DNA of 64,000 nucleotides from Gentiana macrophylla (lineage: Eukaryota; Streptophyta; Magnoliopsida; Gentianales; Gentianaceae): contig CM047805.1 of the NCBI GenBank assembly GCA_026214975.1, forward strand, positions 194,184,601 to 194,248,600, read 5' to 3'. Position 1 is the first letter of the stretch; each line of letters starts with the position of its first letter. Under the pieces are notes generated by a model, which was not told the DNA's origin, did no database searches, and worked only from the letters and a program-made list of their open reading frames with translations. Position numbers and translations under genes: made by a program. Shown here in pieces: positions 23,376-34,701 of the stretch.

Positions 23376-24505
23376 CAAGATAATTAATATCTTGTATTAT
23401 ATTTATTCATAATAAATAAATACCACAATATTAAATTATGACTATAACACTTTATAGTTGAGATAAAAAGTTTCCTTATTTGGTTATCACAATAACCGCA
23501 TTTTAATCCGGCTAGAAGTTCTTATGTCTGTGACCTGATAGGCTTCCGAATGTGTTGGCCGTAGGCACAGAGTGCATCTACTAAAATACCATTCATACCT
23601 AACGATCAAGAATAGAGTCTAGCAACACGTCATGACCCCCAATCATCGGAAGAGTCAAATGCAATAACTACTACGTTTCATATGAAACGGTTACCTTGTA
23701 AATAGAATCCTATCAATGTTATAATATTCATACAGTCGTATCTCGAGTGTCAATCATTAACGACTACATCTTATATATAGACATCTTGTTCTCTCGAAGT
23801 AGCACATTACTTCCGCTTTGAAAAGATTTCCGAGAATAAGACATTCCTTATAAGAAGGCCCTTTTGGATATTTACTCCTACTATTAGAATACTCGATTTT
23901 CGGACGAGCAACATGAATCCTACGCACGCTTCAGTATCACACCCAATCACTACCCCATGATCACCCTATGGCTAGGGGAAACCTCAATAGTGTCAAAGTA
24001 TGACAATCCACACCGTGATGCCATGAAGACTCCGGTCTTAGGATAATTACACAACCGCAACATAGTTTGAAACTTAATAAAGTAAGTGGGTCAATCTAAC
24101 ATACGCATTCTCTAATACACGTCCACGTATATTCCAAGTGTCCCTACATTTTAATAAACGAGATCTATCCCTACATTCAAACCATAGAAGTCATCAAATA
24201 CGTGCTCGTCTAACCGTACTATTAATGTCTTATTTAATAGCACATGCGAATAAAGACATTTAAGTATCACACCTTTTAAAGTAAGTCGACATTTCATCAA
24301 CCATATTCACCATTAGGATTTGTCTTTCACAATTTGACACTAGAGACGTTATCATAAATACAATATCATAATTGGTTCATTAAACGAACAAATATATAAT
24401 AACAGAAAGCCATTTACCCTTTGTACAAACATAAAGAAATAGTAGAAATGATCCGACCCGATCAGATCCGATCCAACCCGATTGGGTTTAGGACACCATT
24501 TCAAC
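23374..24505 (-). repeat. Truncated, inverted copy of the copia LTR found at 32728
   Basis: On the minus strand, from 24505 downward, the sequence runs closely parallel to the first 1.1 kb of the solo LTR at 32728-34696. Shared pieces include AATGGTGTCCTAAACCCAATCGGG and, further in, the GGTCGGATCATTT(C/A)TACTATTTCTTTATG stretch. It breaks off at the (AT)n tract. The TG start has decayed to TA. Confidence 0.7.
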
Positions 24506-26105
24506 TATATGAACCATGAATCTGCGTTTTAGGTGCAAGAAATCGAGTAGGAGTTTCAATCTTCAGGTGTTCTTTGTGTGTTCATGAGTTCTTGGAGTTC
24601 CATGTTGAAAACCATCCTTTCTTCAAAAGATTTGAGGTGAAGAGTGTTCAAATCGAATCTATAGTTTTTAGTAGCATATAGAATTTTGCCCATAATCTGT
24701 AAAAATTGTTAGAATTGGTTGTTCTAAGTGTTGGAACCGTTTTGGAATCGAAAGTGCGGTTTTTGGTCTTCAAATTGCAGATCTAGGGATTTTGTCGGGC
24801 GCCAAAAGTGAACATAGAGTTCTGGTTGATCTTGGCGGGCGCCAATATTAATGTGGCAGGCGCCAGAGTGAACTGAAAGCTCTGGTTGATCTTGGTGGGC
24901 GCAAAGACCCCCAGTAGTGTAGAATCATGTTTTAGAGCCCGTTTTGAAGCATGCTTTACTGTAGAGCCTTGTGTGGTTTGTTGTAAAGTTAAATGTACTT
25001 GTTCTAGTGGCTTTGGCTCCACACTGTGTCTCACGGAAGCCTTGGAACACTCTACATTTGGCCTTATGTGATGTTGACTTGAGTTCAATGTCGTACTAGT
25101 AACATGACGAAGTTAAGGGTTCGGTTTCTGGTGGATTGGTTCGGCACCTTGTGGAGACCCTCTGCGGGGAGATACTCAGGATCACCAGAAGCCTTATTTC
25201 TTAGCCTCGTGGTTATTGAATTAGACTCTAATATTTCTGTGCAATGCGCCAAGTGGTGTCATTTAGAGTTTGTCTCAGGTCTAGTGGTCCACAGGAAGCC
25301 TTTTATGTGCAATGAACTTAGGTTGTTAGCTTAATCTCTTAAATATGTACATGAACATGTTAGTCCTTGGTGAGGCACGTTTTTGTAACGCATCATGTAA
25401 TTATTACACCTCCATACTTTCCAGATACTGTGCCGGACTCGTGTAATATTCCTCACGTTTAGATACTCGTGCCATTTGAGGAGGTGAATGTGTCGTGGTG
25501 TAGTCTTCACCACGCAAAGTGTTTTTGGATTAACGTGTAACAAATGTGTTATTTGGATGAGTCTACCAGTGAGACTAGTAGAGTGTTGTGAGCGAGTGAA
25601 AACATATGTGTTATTATGTTTGCTTGTTTTTTATGTGATATACCTCGTGTAGATTTGATACTTTTTACCCTTTGCTAAGTACATTTGTAACTAGCCTTTA
25701 TTATGTTGTTTTCCACCTTTTGATGGTGATGCAGGTGTAGAGATATTCGAGTACTTTGAGTAGTGATCTCGTGGTCTTTTGTTGATCTTAATATTTATCT
25801 TTTGTAATAGAGTACTAGACTAATGATTTTAAGAAAGTTTGTAATAGCTTGGACTATCTTTTGGATTTATCTTTAGCTGAATTATCGATGATCTCTTCTG
25901 AATTAATGTTGTAATGGAATCAACATTGGATTCCATTTTTTACCCCTAGATGATTATTGTAATCCCGAGTCGTCTTATCTTCCGTTAATTAAACTATGAT
26001 GTTAGTTTCTAGTGGCTTACATATATAAATTAATTAAAATAAGTTATATACGTGCCGAACGTTCAATTCTGTTTAAGGACTCAGTGTCCGGGACGAGACG
26101 TCACA
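24506..26105 (+). repeat. Gypsy LTR fragment, 3' part
   Basis: Ends AAGGACTCAGTGTCCGGGACGAGACGTCACA, parallel to the end of the Tekay-like LTRs at 39218 and 46629, which read AAGGACTCGGTGTCC(A/G)GGAACG followed by TTACA. It includes a four-unit cluster of GGCGGGCGCC near-palindromes at 24797-24903. The 5' end is lost next to the inverted copia LTR. No internal region follows. Confidence 0.5.
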
Positions 26106-26620
26106 AAAATAGAGAAGTCGTAAAATAATAATAATATGAACCTAAAATTAACTCAAATTCCATAATGATTCAACCATGATTAAATTAGGATATCCATTCA
26201 AAATATTAAAATTTCACACACTTCTTTTCATGATTTTGGTTGTCATTAATCATTGGAAAAATTACGAAAAATTATGAAGAAGTCAACCGATTATCTTAGT
26301 AAAATAGAGAAGTGGTAAAATAGTCTCAGAAATGAAAGAGTTACTCTCGTACATCTATATAAAATTTACGCCTAACATATTTTATTACAGATTTTTTATT
26401 TGTAATTATTTTTTAGGAATATGTGTGAATAAATTAAAAACATTAATTTCTTCAAAAAAAAAAAAAAAAAAACTTAATTCATTATAGCCACAAGAGAATG
26501 TTGGTCGTTAACATTACAGTTTTTAGACTAATTATCGCTTTCCATAAAAATAAAAATAAAATAGAAAGAAGCTTTCCATAGTTTTGGACTTTTGGTTAAT
26601 TACCAACTTGTCATTATATA
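26106..26620. other. Intergenic AT-rich DNA
   Basis: No gene supported. Contains a poly(A) run at 26453-26471. It leads into the MITE upstream of the P450 pseudogene. Confidence 0.4.
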
Positions 26621-26622
26621 TA

Positions 26623-26875
26623 CTCCTTCCGTCCCATTTAATTTTTCATGTTTGACTTTTCACACAGATTAAGAAAATTGTAGTTAATGCTTTGAATCAT
26701 ATTAAATGATCTAATATTTTTACGCTTATGCCCTTTAAGTTGTTGTTGGAGCATTTAATGCTACACATTTTTTATTGTAAATATTATAAAGAGAGAAGGA
26801 TAAACCACAAAGTGGACACTTATTTTGGGACAAACCAAAAAGGAAACATGGACAAATAAAATGAGACGGAGGGAG
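26623..26875. mobile_element. Stowaway-type MITE
   Basis: Terminal inverted repeats CTCCTTCCGTCCCATTTAA and its near-complement ending AATGAGACGGAGGGAG, with TA duplications at both sides (26621-26622, 26876-26877). It is 253 bp, with no coding capacity. TIR sequence, TA target and size are typical of plant Tc1/mariner-derived Stowaway elements. It lies about 100 bp upstream of the P450 start codon. Confidence 0.8.
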
Positions 26876-26973
26876 TATAAACATGTACGGCCTAGAATCT
26901 CTCATCCTCTCACAACATATAAAAGCAAAAGACTTCGACAAAAATTCAATTCCTTTATAGATTATTACTAAGC

Positions 26974-27891
26974 ATGATGGGGATTTGGGTTGCATTCGCT
27001 ACGTACTTTGCACTGTTGAGGGTTTGGATTGAATACTGGTGGAAACCAAAAAGAACTGAGCTTTATTTCTCCAAACAAGGAATCAAGGGCCAAAGTATCG
27101 ATTCTTTCTAGGTAACATGAAGGAGCTTGCAAGTTTGTCGATGAGTGCCTCGTCTAACGCCATCACTCTCTCCCACAACATCCTTCCTAGAGTTCTTCCC
27201 TTCTATCACCACCGGAGAAAAACTTATGGTCGGTTTTTTATGTTTTTTATATTAAATTTTTTAAATTTTTTGGGGATCGGCAGGGAAGGGGTTATATGAT
27301 AGGGTACGTACGTATTATTACTTACCGGTGTTAATCTGTCTCGATGAATCTATTTCAGGTGCAACATTTATTATATGGTTTGGAGCAAACCCCAGGATTT
27401 CCATTTCAGACCCTGATCTTATTAGAGAGATATTCATTAATGTGAAGGGCGATGATTATTTCGAGAAAGTTGAATCTCCTGCGCTTGTTAAGATGGTCGA
27501 AGGGGATGGTCTGCTAGCCCTCAAAGGAGAAAAATGGGCTCAACACAGAAGGGTTATCATGCCAACCTTCCACCTTCAAAATCTCAAGGTAAAAATAACT
27601 GCCTCCATCACACATATTATGACAAAGTTATGAAAAAAACCTCATTATAATATATTTCATTTGATAAACAAAAATTAATTTTAATTTTCTTGTACGTAGC
27701 TAATGATACCGAATATGGTGAGTAGCATGGGGAGGATGTTGGACGAGTGGAGGAAGATGATGATATCAAATGATTTCAAGGTGGAAATTGATATGAAGAA
27801 GAAGGGAGAGCCGTTTTCCAGCTGCAAGCACGTCAAATGGTATACGCCACGAAAGCATATCAAAAAGTATTTATTCCGGGATACAGGTAAT
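26974..27891 (+). pseudogene. Truncated cytochrome P450 pseudogene (CYP72 clan, CYP734-like)
   Basis: Exon 1 (26974-27229) starts MMGIWVAFATYFALLRVW, a membrane anchor. It suffers a 1-base loss near 27084 that puts a stop in frame, then resumes as FFLGNMKELASL and VLPFYHHRRKTYG. Intron 1 (27230-27358, GT...AG) keeps the frame. Exon 2 (27359-27588) has IWFGANPRISISDPDLIREIF and the C-helix WAQHRRVIMPTFH, which contacts the haem propionates. Intron 2 ends at about 27700. Exon 3 begins LMIPNMVSSMGRMLDEW, then loses similarity after about 27790 (internal deletion) and ends near 27890. The I-helix, ExxR and the haem-binding Cys loop are all missing, so no activity is possible. The motifs resemble plant CYP734/CYP72 enzymes; the subfamily is uncertain. 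Confidence 0.8.
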
Positions 27892-28063
27892 AATATTGCC
27901 ACTACAACAATGAAACGTTTCCTTAAAAAATAAAATAAAATAAAATAAAAACAATAAAAACAATGAAACGTATAGTCTTATATTTCTATCAAAATTTCAC
28001 GTAAAATAACTAATGTTGTCTAGGAATAATCCTCTTTGTATGGAAACTAAAGAATGATGATGT

Positions 28064-28376
28064 ATATTACTCCTTCCGCCCTAAGTCCGTATACCAATAA
28101 TTTATTTATTTATTTATTTATTTTTTTTTTTTTTTTTTTTTTTTTGTTTTCTCTCCTAATATAACACTATTAAAATATCAAATTGAGTATTTTTTTTTTG
28201 AATTTTTTTCCTTCTTATTATCACTAATTCATTATATACTCACAATTTTCATTACTTCACAACTATTGTATTATTGTCAGTCAAATGTATTATACATATT
28301 TATCATTAAAATTAATGATACTTAACCAATTTCTTAAACTATGAAAAATCTATATGAACTTTTATTTTGGAACAGA
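28064..28376. mobile_element. Degenerate Stowaway-like MITE
   Basis: Left end TACTCCTTCCGCCCTAAGTCC matches the Stowaway terminal repeat. The right end (about 28350-28376, TTTTATTTTGGAACAGAATAAGTA) is a weak complement. It contains a TTTA array and a long poly(T) (about 28100-28145). Confidence 0.45.
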
Positions 28377-28795
28377 ATAAGTATATATTATTCAAAGGGA
28401 AAATGGCATTTTAGTCAATGTGGTTTAGTATATAAAGTTTTTGGGTTTTTGGTGGGAGGTCCTAAATAATTGAAAAACCAGGATCAAATGAAGCACATAA
28501 ATAATTAGGACAAAACTGTAGTATAATACCAGAATTACCCTTTTTCTAATTCTCTTAATATTTTTTTTCCTGTTTCTAATTAATCTATTAACCATATACC
28601 CTAGCTCTCTCTTCTTGTTGAACTCCTCCCATGGCTACCACCGACTTGTCCAAAGAACACTTCTCCACCGGCCACCACCTCCAAGCCTCTTCCTCACCCA
28701 CGCCTCTTCCATTATAGCCACGACTCCACTTTGGTTCATGCACCAAGCTTTCATCTTTCTTCCTCAATTACACCAAGCTTGAATATGAGAAGCAA

Positions 28796-29200
28796 AAATG
28801 GCAGACCCGGATAAAGGAAAGGAGGCGGAGAGATCAGAAAATGACAAAAACAATGGCAAAAAAGCTACTTCGACGGTGGTCGCCGGCAAGCTGCAATTTC
28901 CGGCGGATCTGAAATTTCCGGCAAGCTGCAATTTCCGGAGGACATTTTGCAGCACGTCGCTGTATTATTTTTTTTTTTTTAAACTTTAGGGTTTATGGTT
29001 GTTACTATTAATTGGGCTCGATTCGAATCCCGCCGGAGAAGCTTCAGCATCCGGGAGAAGATGATGTTGGTTGGTATAAAAAGCTTCAGCAGGCTGGTTG
29101 TAAAAGCTTCGCCGGAGAAGCTTCAGCATCCCGCCGGAGAAGGTCGGTTGTGCGATGTTGCTTTGGAGAAGCAGGCTATTTTTTTTTTCTTTTTTTTTGA
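28796..29200 (+). other. Short ORFs with internal GC-rich direct repeats
   Basis: An ATG at 28798 opens MADPDKGKEAERSENDKNNG. A 21-bp direct repeat built on CCGGCAAGCTGCAATTTCC occurs at 28883 and 28918, and a second repeat containing CGCCGGAGAAGCTTCAGC occurs at about 29030 and 29110. I recognise no protein family; this looks like repeat-derived sequence rather than a gene. Confidence 0.3.
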
Positions 29201-29235
29201 AAAAGTTTAGGGTTGTTGCTATTAATTTTGTAAAG

Positions 29236-29600
29236 TTACTACATTTTTTTGATGTAGTTTATCTCTTTTATGGACTGTTACTACTTGTTTATTGACCGTT
29301 ACTACATTTTACGGGATGTTACTACCTCTTTTTAGGCTGTTACTACTTCTTTTTAGGATGTTACTTCCTGTTTTTAGGCTGTTACTACTTTTCATGGGAT
29401 GTTACGACATTTTTATGGGATGTTACAACCTGTTTCTTGGTTGTTGCGACATTTTTTTAGACTGTTACTACTTGTTTTTAGGCTGTTACTTCTTTTTCAT
29501 TGGGTGTTACGACATTTTTGGTTTATTACTTGTTTTTAAGTTCATTCATTATTTTTCATTGGATGTTACGACATTTTATGGGTTGTTACTACTTGTTCCT
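29236..29600. repeat. Degenerate 21-bp minisatellite
   Basis: The core GTTACTAC/GTTACGAC recurs at 29277, 29298, 29318, 29338, 29360, 29381, 29401, 29422, 29443, 29464, 29485 and about 29507, a step of 20-22 bp. The unit is roughly GTTACTACTTGTTTTTAGGC. Because 21 is a multiple of three, the plus strand stays open (29292-29642) and encodes a seven-residue repeat of the form GCYxxFx. That reading frame is probably a by-product. Confidence 0.75.
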
Positions 29601-29834
29601 TGGCTTTTACTATTTAGAGTAGGGTTTTGTAATTACCATTAAAATTATAAAGGGCCATTTTTGTCACTATATTAGCAATTTGTCCATACTAATCTCTGAT
29701 TTTGAAATCTGTCCTTCCAGACCCATTTGTAGCTTTCATTGTCCTTACAGACCCTTCTCCCAAAAATATAAATTAATTAATCACAAATAAAAAAAAGTCA
29801 AAAGCAATTTGAATGAAGTGATTAATTTTTTTTC

Positions 29835-31480
29835 TATCAAGCCCTTGCGGGAATTCGTCAAGGCGATCCGCTATCTCCCTTTCTTTTTATTTTATGTGCC
29901 GAAGGTTTTTCAGCTTTAATTCGCCGGGCAGAATCCAATGGCCATATAAATGGCATATCTTTTGGGAGGAACTCGTTGGTTCTAAACCACCTTTTATTCG
30001 TAGATGATAGTCTCGTATTTTCGGAAGCCACTACCGAGTCATGTTCTTCCATCTCTAATATTTTAGCCGAGTATGAGAAGCATTCGGGGCAAAAAATAAA
30101 TCCGCAAAGTCATCTCGATCTATACTTTAGCCGGGATGTTGATATAGACACAAGAAATGAACTCTCTCAGCTTCTTGGGATGCCTTTTGGAACAGACAAA
30201 AGCAAGTATCTGGGGTTTCCAAATGTTTTGGGAAGGTCAAAAAATTAATTTTTTTTCTTTTGAAAAAGATCGAGTATCAAAGAAGCTAAATGGTTGGAAA
30301 GGGAAGTTTCTATCTCCGGCGGGTAAGGAAATTTTAATTAAATCCGTGGTTCAGTCTCTTCCTCAATATATCATGCAATGCTTTGTGTTGCCCAAACAAC
30401 TCATTAGTGACCTAGAGGCAATGACACGCAAATCTTTTTGGGGAAGCGCGGATGGTGAGAAAAAGATCCACTGGAAATCTTGGGATGTTTGTTGCCACAA
30501 AAAACATGAGGGTGGCTTGGGTTTTCGTGATCTAGCAAGCTTTAATCGAAAACTGTTAGCTAAACAAGCATCCGACATGCCATATTTTGGATGCAAGCAC
30601 GTCTTCGAAGCCATCAGCTATATGGCGAGGCATTTTACACGGCAGAGATCTCCTTACAAAGGGTCCTAAATGGAGGATTGGCAATGGTGAAAAGGTGAAT
30701 ATAGAAATTGATCCTTGGATTCCTCTAACGCCAAGGTTTCAGGCCCATCTGATTCCTAGTAATTCTCTGCCTACCTCTTTTCAGGCTCGAATAGTTTTCC
30801 TCTTATGGTTTATTTGGAAAGCTTGGTGTGACTAGGATTTTGAGCAGAAAGATATCCATGTGGAATCAATTATTGGTAAATCTGAGGCAGAAGCACATAG
30901 CTACATCCAGGCTCTGCACTCAACTCCAAACCAGGTGTGTGTCCCTAGAGCGATCCCCTCGTCACGTTGGCTGGCTCCTCCCGTTAGCACTTTGAAATTT
31001 AATGTGGATGCCGCTTTCTCTAACAACATCTCTTCCGTTGGTAGTATTGTTCGCAACAGTGATGATTCCATCATACGTAGCCTTTAAAGTAGATTAGAGG
31101 AAAGCTTCGATGTGAGTGTTGGGGAAGCATTAGCATTATATCATGCTATGGTACTCGTATTAACTTGGGGGTTCTTTCGGGTGATATTTGAAGGAGACTC
31201 CTTAACGGTAATAAAGAAGCTCAAAGTGATAGATGAAGACTTCTCCCCCACCGGAGGAATAATTGAAGATTGTCACGCTTTGATCCCGGCTTTCATTTTT
31301 ATTGATTTTTCTTTTATTAAGAAAGAGGGGAACTTCTCCTCCCGCTCATTTTTTGGCAAAAGAAGGTTTAAATTTGGTAGGATGTGTAGATTGGGGAACT
31401 TCTCCTCCCACTCATGTCTCTACTCTATGTTTTGCGGATGTTGAATAAAAGTGTCTTTAATTTAAAAAAAAAAAAAAAAA
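29835..31480 (+). pseudogene. 5'-truncated LINE: reverse transcriptase, zf-RVT remnant and RNase H
   Basis: Starts inside the non-LTR reverse transcriptase with GIRQGDPLSPFLFILC (about 29848) and continues to the catalytic box LLFVDDSLVFS (about 29990-30020; the usual Ala is Val). It then shifts frame near 30240 to FEKDRVSKKLNGWKGKFLSPAG and the thumb. A third frame (30587-31444, two stops) has KWRIGNGEKVNIEIDPWIP, an abrupt junction near 30780 that removes most of the zf-RVT domain, then the plant LINE RNase H: LKFNVDAAF and EALALYHAMVLVLTWGF. The 3' end has AATAAA and an oligo(A) tail (31463-31481), typical of target-primed insertion. Endonuclease and ORF1 are missing. Confidence 0.85.
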
Positions 31481-31589
31481 ATTTAAATGCTAACAAATCC
31501 GCCTTAAGATTGTTTAGTTCGACAACTGTGGGCGGATCTCACTACTATGGGTTGTTTAGTTCGTAATTGTTTAGCACTCTTGACTGACT

Positions 31590-31775
31590 TTATTTACGTG
31601 TCGTTTTCTTTTATTAGCCGCTTGGGAATATTTCCGCTCATCTCTTAGCCAGACATGACTTACTTGTAACTACTCGCACTCCCTAAGACTCTTCCCCACC
31701 CAGAGACGTACTAGCCGCCTGCTTGGGGATATTACTTAATAAAATCTTTCATTTTCAAAAAAAAACAAAAAAGAA
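31590..31775 (+). pseudogene. 3' tail of a second LINE
   Basis: A stretch reading LGNISAHLLARHDL-like sequence (end of a LINE RNase H) is followed by GGGGATATTACTTAATAAAATCTTTCATTTTC and an A-rich tail at 31759-31775. It is a short, 5'-truncated copy behind the first. Confidence 0.45.
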
Positions 31776-32095
31776 GAGATTGTTCACTTGTATGAATCTT
31801 GATATTCAATATAAATTTTCAGTTGTGTAAGAATATTGATTTTCAAAATATATATATTGGGTTTTTGTTGAAAATGACACATTTTAAACTTAATGGGGAT
31901 AGAAGGATAAGGTAACACAAAAATGAGTTTATAAGGACAAGAATAACAATCGTAAAGTAATAATTGTGAGGTAACAAGTGTCGAATGAAGTAGTTATGTA
32001 CTACCAATTACGAAACACGAAGTAACATTAACAAATAAAGTATCAATCTTGAAGTAACTATTATGATTTTTGTTATTTTTGTTATTCTGTCACCA
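31776..32095. other. Intergenic AT-rich DNA
   Basis: No gene or repeat structure that I can support. Confidence 0.4.
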
Positions 32096-32099
32096 CTCT

Positions 32100-32722
32100 G
32101 AATCTTATGAAACATGCAATGGGTCTGAATACTTTGAAACAACCCTTGGGACATTCATGAGAGAGAAAGTCATTGTTCATATAAGTTCCTGTGTTGATAC
32201 CCTCGGCCAAAATGGAATTCTTTGAGAGGAAAACAGCACTTACCGATTAATCGCTAGAGCTCTTATCTTTGCTATGAATGTTATGGGAGAAGTTTGTCTT
32301 AATGACCACTTACCTCATTAACAGAATGCCTTCAAGAGTACTTCAGTTCAAAACACCTATTGGTGTGTTTAAAGATATATATCCTAACTGTCAGTTCACT
32401 CAAAACCTTAGCCCTAAGGTTTTTTGATGTACTATGTTTATTCACAATCACCACAGAAACAAACTTGATCCAAAGGCTATCAAATGCATCCTGTTTGGAT
32501 ACTCCCCTAGACAAAGAAGGTATCAGTGTTATTGTCCTTCTACAAGGAAGTTCTATAACACAATGGATATAACTTTCCTTGAATCTAAGCCCTATTATGA
32601 TACTCTTGCAAATTCTGAAATTGACTATTCGAATTCCTCTCAAGGATGGAATTTACAATCTCCACTTGATCTTCCTAGAGAAACAGAGTCCCATGTGGAC
32701 AATAAAACTCAGGATAGATGAT
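32100..32722 (+). pseudogene. Copia integrase fragment, 5'-truncated and split by a solo LTR
   Basis: Begins within the integrase core (remnant of the QNG-AERK region at about 32205-32225) and continues through YLINRMPSRVLQFKTPI (about 32320) to the C-terminal GYSPRQRRYQCYCPSTRKFY (about 32500-32565). Frames are broken upstream of 32434. It ends at the target site CTAAA of the LTR inserted at 32728. The rest of pol continues at 34702. Confidence 0.8.
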
Positions 32723-32727
32723 CTAAA

Positions 32728-34696
32728 TGTTGGAATAGTGTCCTAAACCCAATCGGGTTGGACCGGATCCGACCGGGTCGGATCATTTATACTATTTCTT
32801 TATGTTTATACATATATTAAATGGCTTTTATGTTGTCATATATCTGTTCTTTTAAAGAACCAATTATGAATTGTTATATGATAACGTCCTTAGTATTAAA
32901 TCGTGATAGAGAAACCATGATAGGCGATTATGGTTGATGAGATCTCTAATCACTTTAATAAGTTTGATACTTAAATGTCTCTCAGTGATGTAATATTAAG
33001 CAGGGCATTGATAGTATAAAGCAGACTAGCACGTATTGGATGTCTTCTCGTCTTTGTAGGCGAGGATAGATCTCGTCTATCGAAGTGTAGAGACACTTGG
33101 GTATGCACGTGGGCGTGTATTAGAGAATGCGTATGTGGGATCGACCCACTTACACGAGATAAGTGTCACACTATGTGGCGGTTGTGTAATTATCCTTTTG
33201 ACCGAGTCTTCATGGCATCACGGTGTGGATTGTCATGCTTTGACACTATTGAGGTTTTCAGCCACGGGCGATCATGCGGTAGTGATTGGGTGTGATCTTT
33301 GAAGCATCGCGGAGTATACATGATTGGTCGTCCGGGAATCGCGTATCCTATGATTGGGATCGAATATCCGAAATGGCCTTCTTATAAGGAATGTCTTACT
33401 CTCGTGAATCTTTGCAAAGTGGGAGTAAATGAGTTACTTGAGAGAGCTTGATATCCAGATTATAAGATACGGTCGTTGATGTTTTGACACTTGACTAACG
33501 ACCGTATGGATATTATTACAAATGATAGGATTGTAAGTTACACGGTAATCTGTTTCACATGAAAGGTAGTAGTCATTGCATTTGACTCTTCCGATGATTG
33601 GGGTCACGGTGTGTTGCTAGACGCTATCCCGTGATCGTTAGGTATGAAGGGCATTTTAAGTAATTTGCACTTTGTGTCTACGGCCAACATATTCGAAGCC
33701 TATCGGGTCACACACATAAGAACATCTAGCGGATTAAAATGTGGTTATAGTTGATAACCAAATAAGGAAAGTTTATCTCGAGACTATAAAGGTTATAGTG
33801 GTAAATTAATATGGTGGTATTTATTTATTATGAATAAATTAAATACAAGATATTAATAATATTACATTAATTAAAGAATATTCGGATGCCAAAATATTGG
33901 CTAAGGGTATATAACATTGAAGTGTATAGGATACACTTGGATTGTGCAATTTAATTAATGGTATTATCATATATTAATATAAGATATTAATATATTAATA
34001 TATATAGCCAACATGCGTGTGCTGTACATTGGATGTACATGTGCACAATTTCATTGGTTATATTTATATATATAGATTTATTTGTGTAAAATATATATGT
34101 GATATATACACATGTGTAAATTGATTTATGGTAATAAAATAAAGATAGTCAATATTAGATATTGACAATATCTTGGAATATTCAATATGAGATATTGACA
34201 ATATCCTAGATTTATTTAATATGAGATATTATAATAAATGAGATAAATCAATCAATTATATTTTCCTTAGTAAAAAGGTTTTCTTCTCCTCCACACTAGA
34301 TAGGGGCGCCCCAACCACTATAAATAAGAGGTGGGTGTCAAGCTCTTTTGTACAACACAATTCCAAGAACTAATAGTTCTTGTGTAAAATTAGAGAGCAT
34401 CCTATAGAGAGTTGGAGAGAGGGGAAAAGGGCCGGTCTAGCAACCGGAGTTTTCCAATAGCAATCCATGATGGGATTCCGGCGGGCTGTTCGTGTGGACT
34501 AGCGGTAGAGGCCGAACACTTGGGCGGCTCTATGCAGAACTACTCTCCTTAGACGGTCAAAGCGTCGATCTTTTAGATCAGCCAAGGTAACCACCGTCTA
34601 CTAACTCGTTTGTTTATTGCTTAAACGAAGTCGATCTTGGGTCGGTAGGAAATAAATTTTTGAATTCCGCTGCGTTCCCGCGTAGATTTCCTAACA
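32728..34696 (+). mobile_element. Solo LTR of a copia-type element
   Basis: A 1,969-bp segment with TGTTGG...CTAACA ends and a perfect 5-bp duplication CTAAA (32723-32727 and 34697-34701). There is no internal region, so it is a solo LTR left by LTR-LTR recombination. A TATA box (CTATAAATAA, about 34318) follows a perfect palindrome GGGGCGCCCC (34303-34312) by five bases. The inverted partial copy at 23374-24505 belongs to the same family. It interrupts a copia pol. Confidence 0.9.
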
Positions 34697-34701
34697 CTAA
34701 A

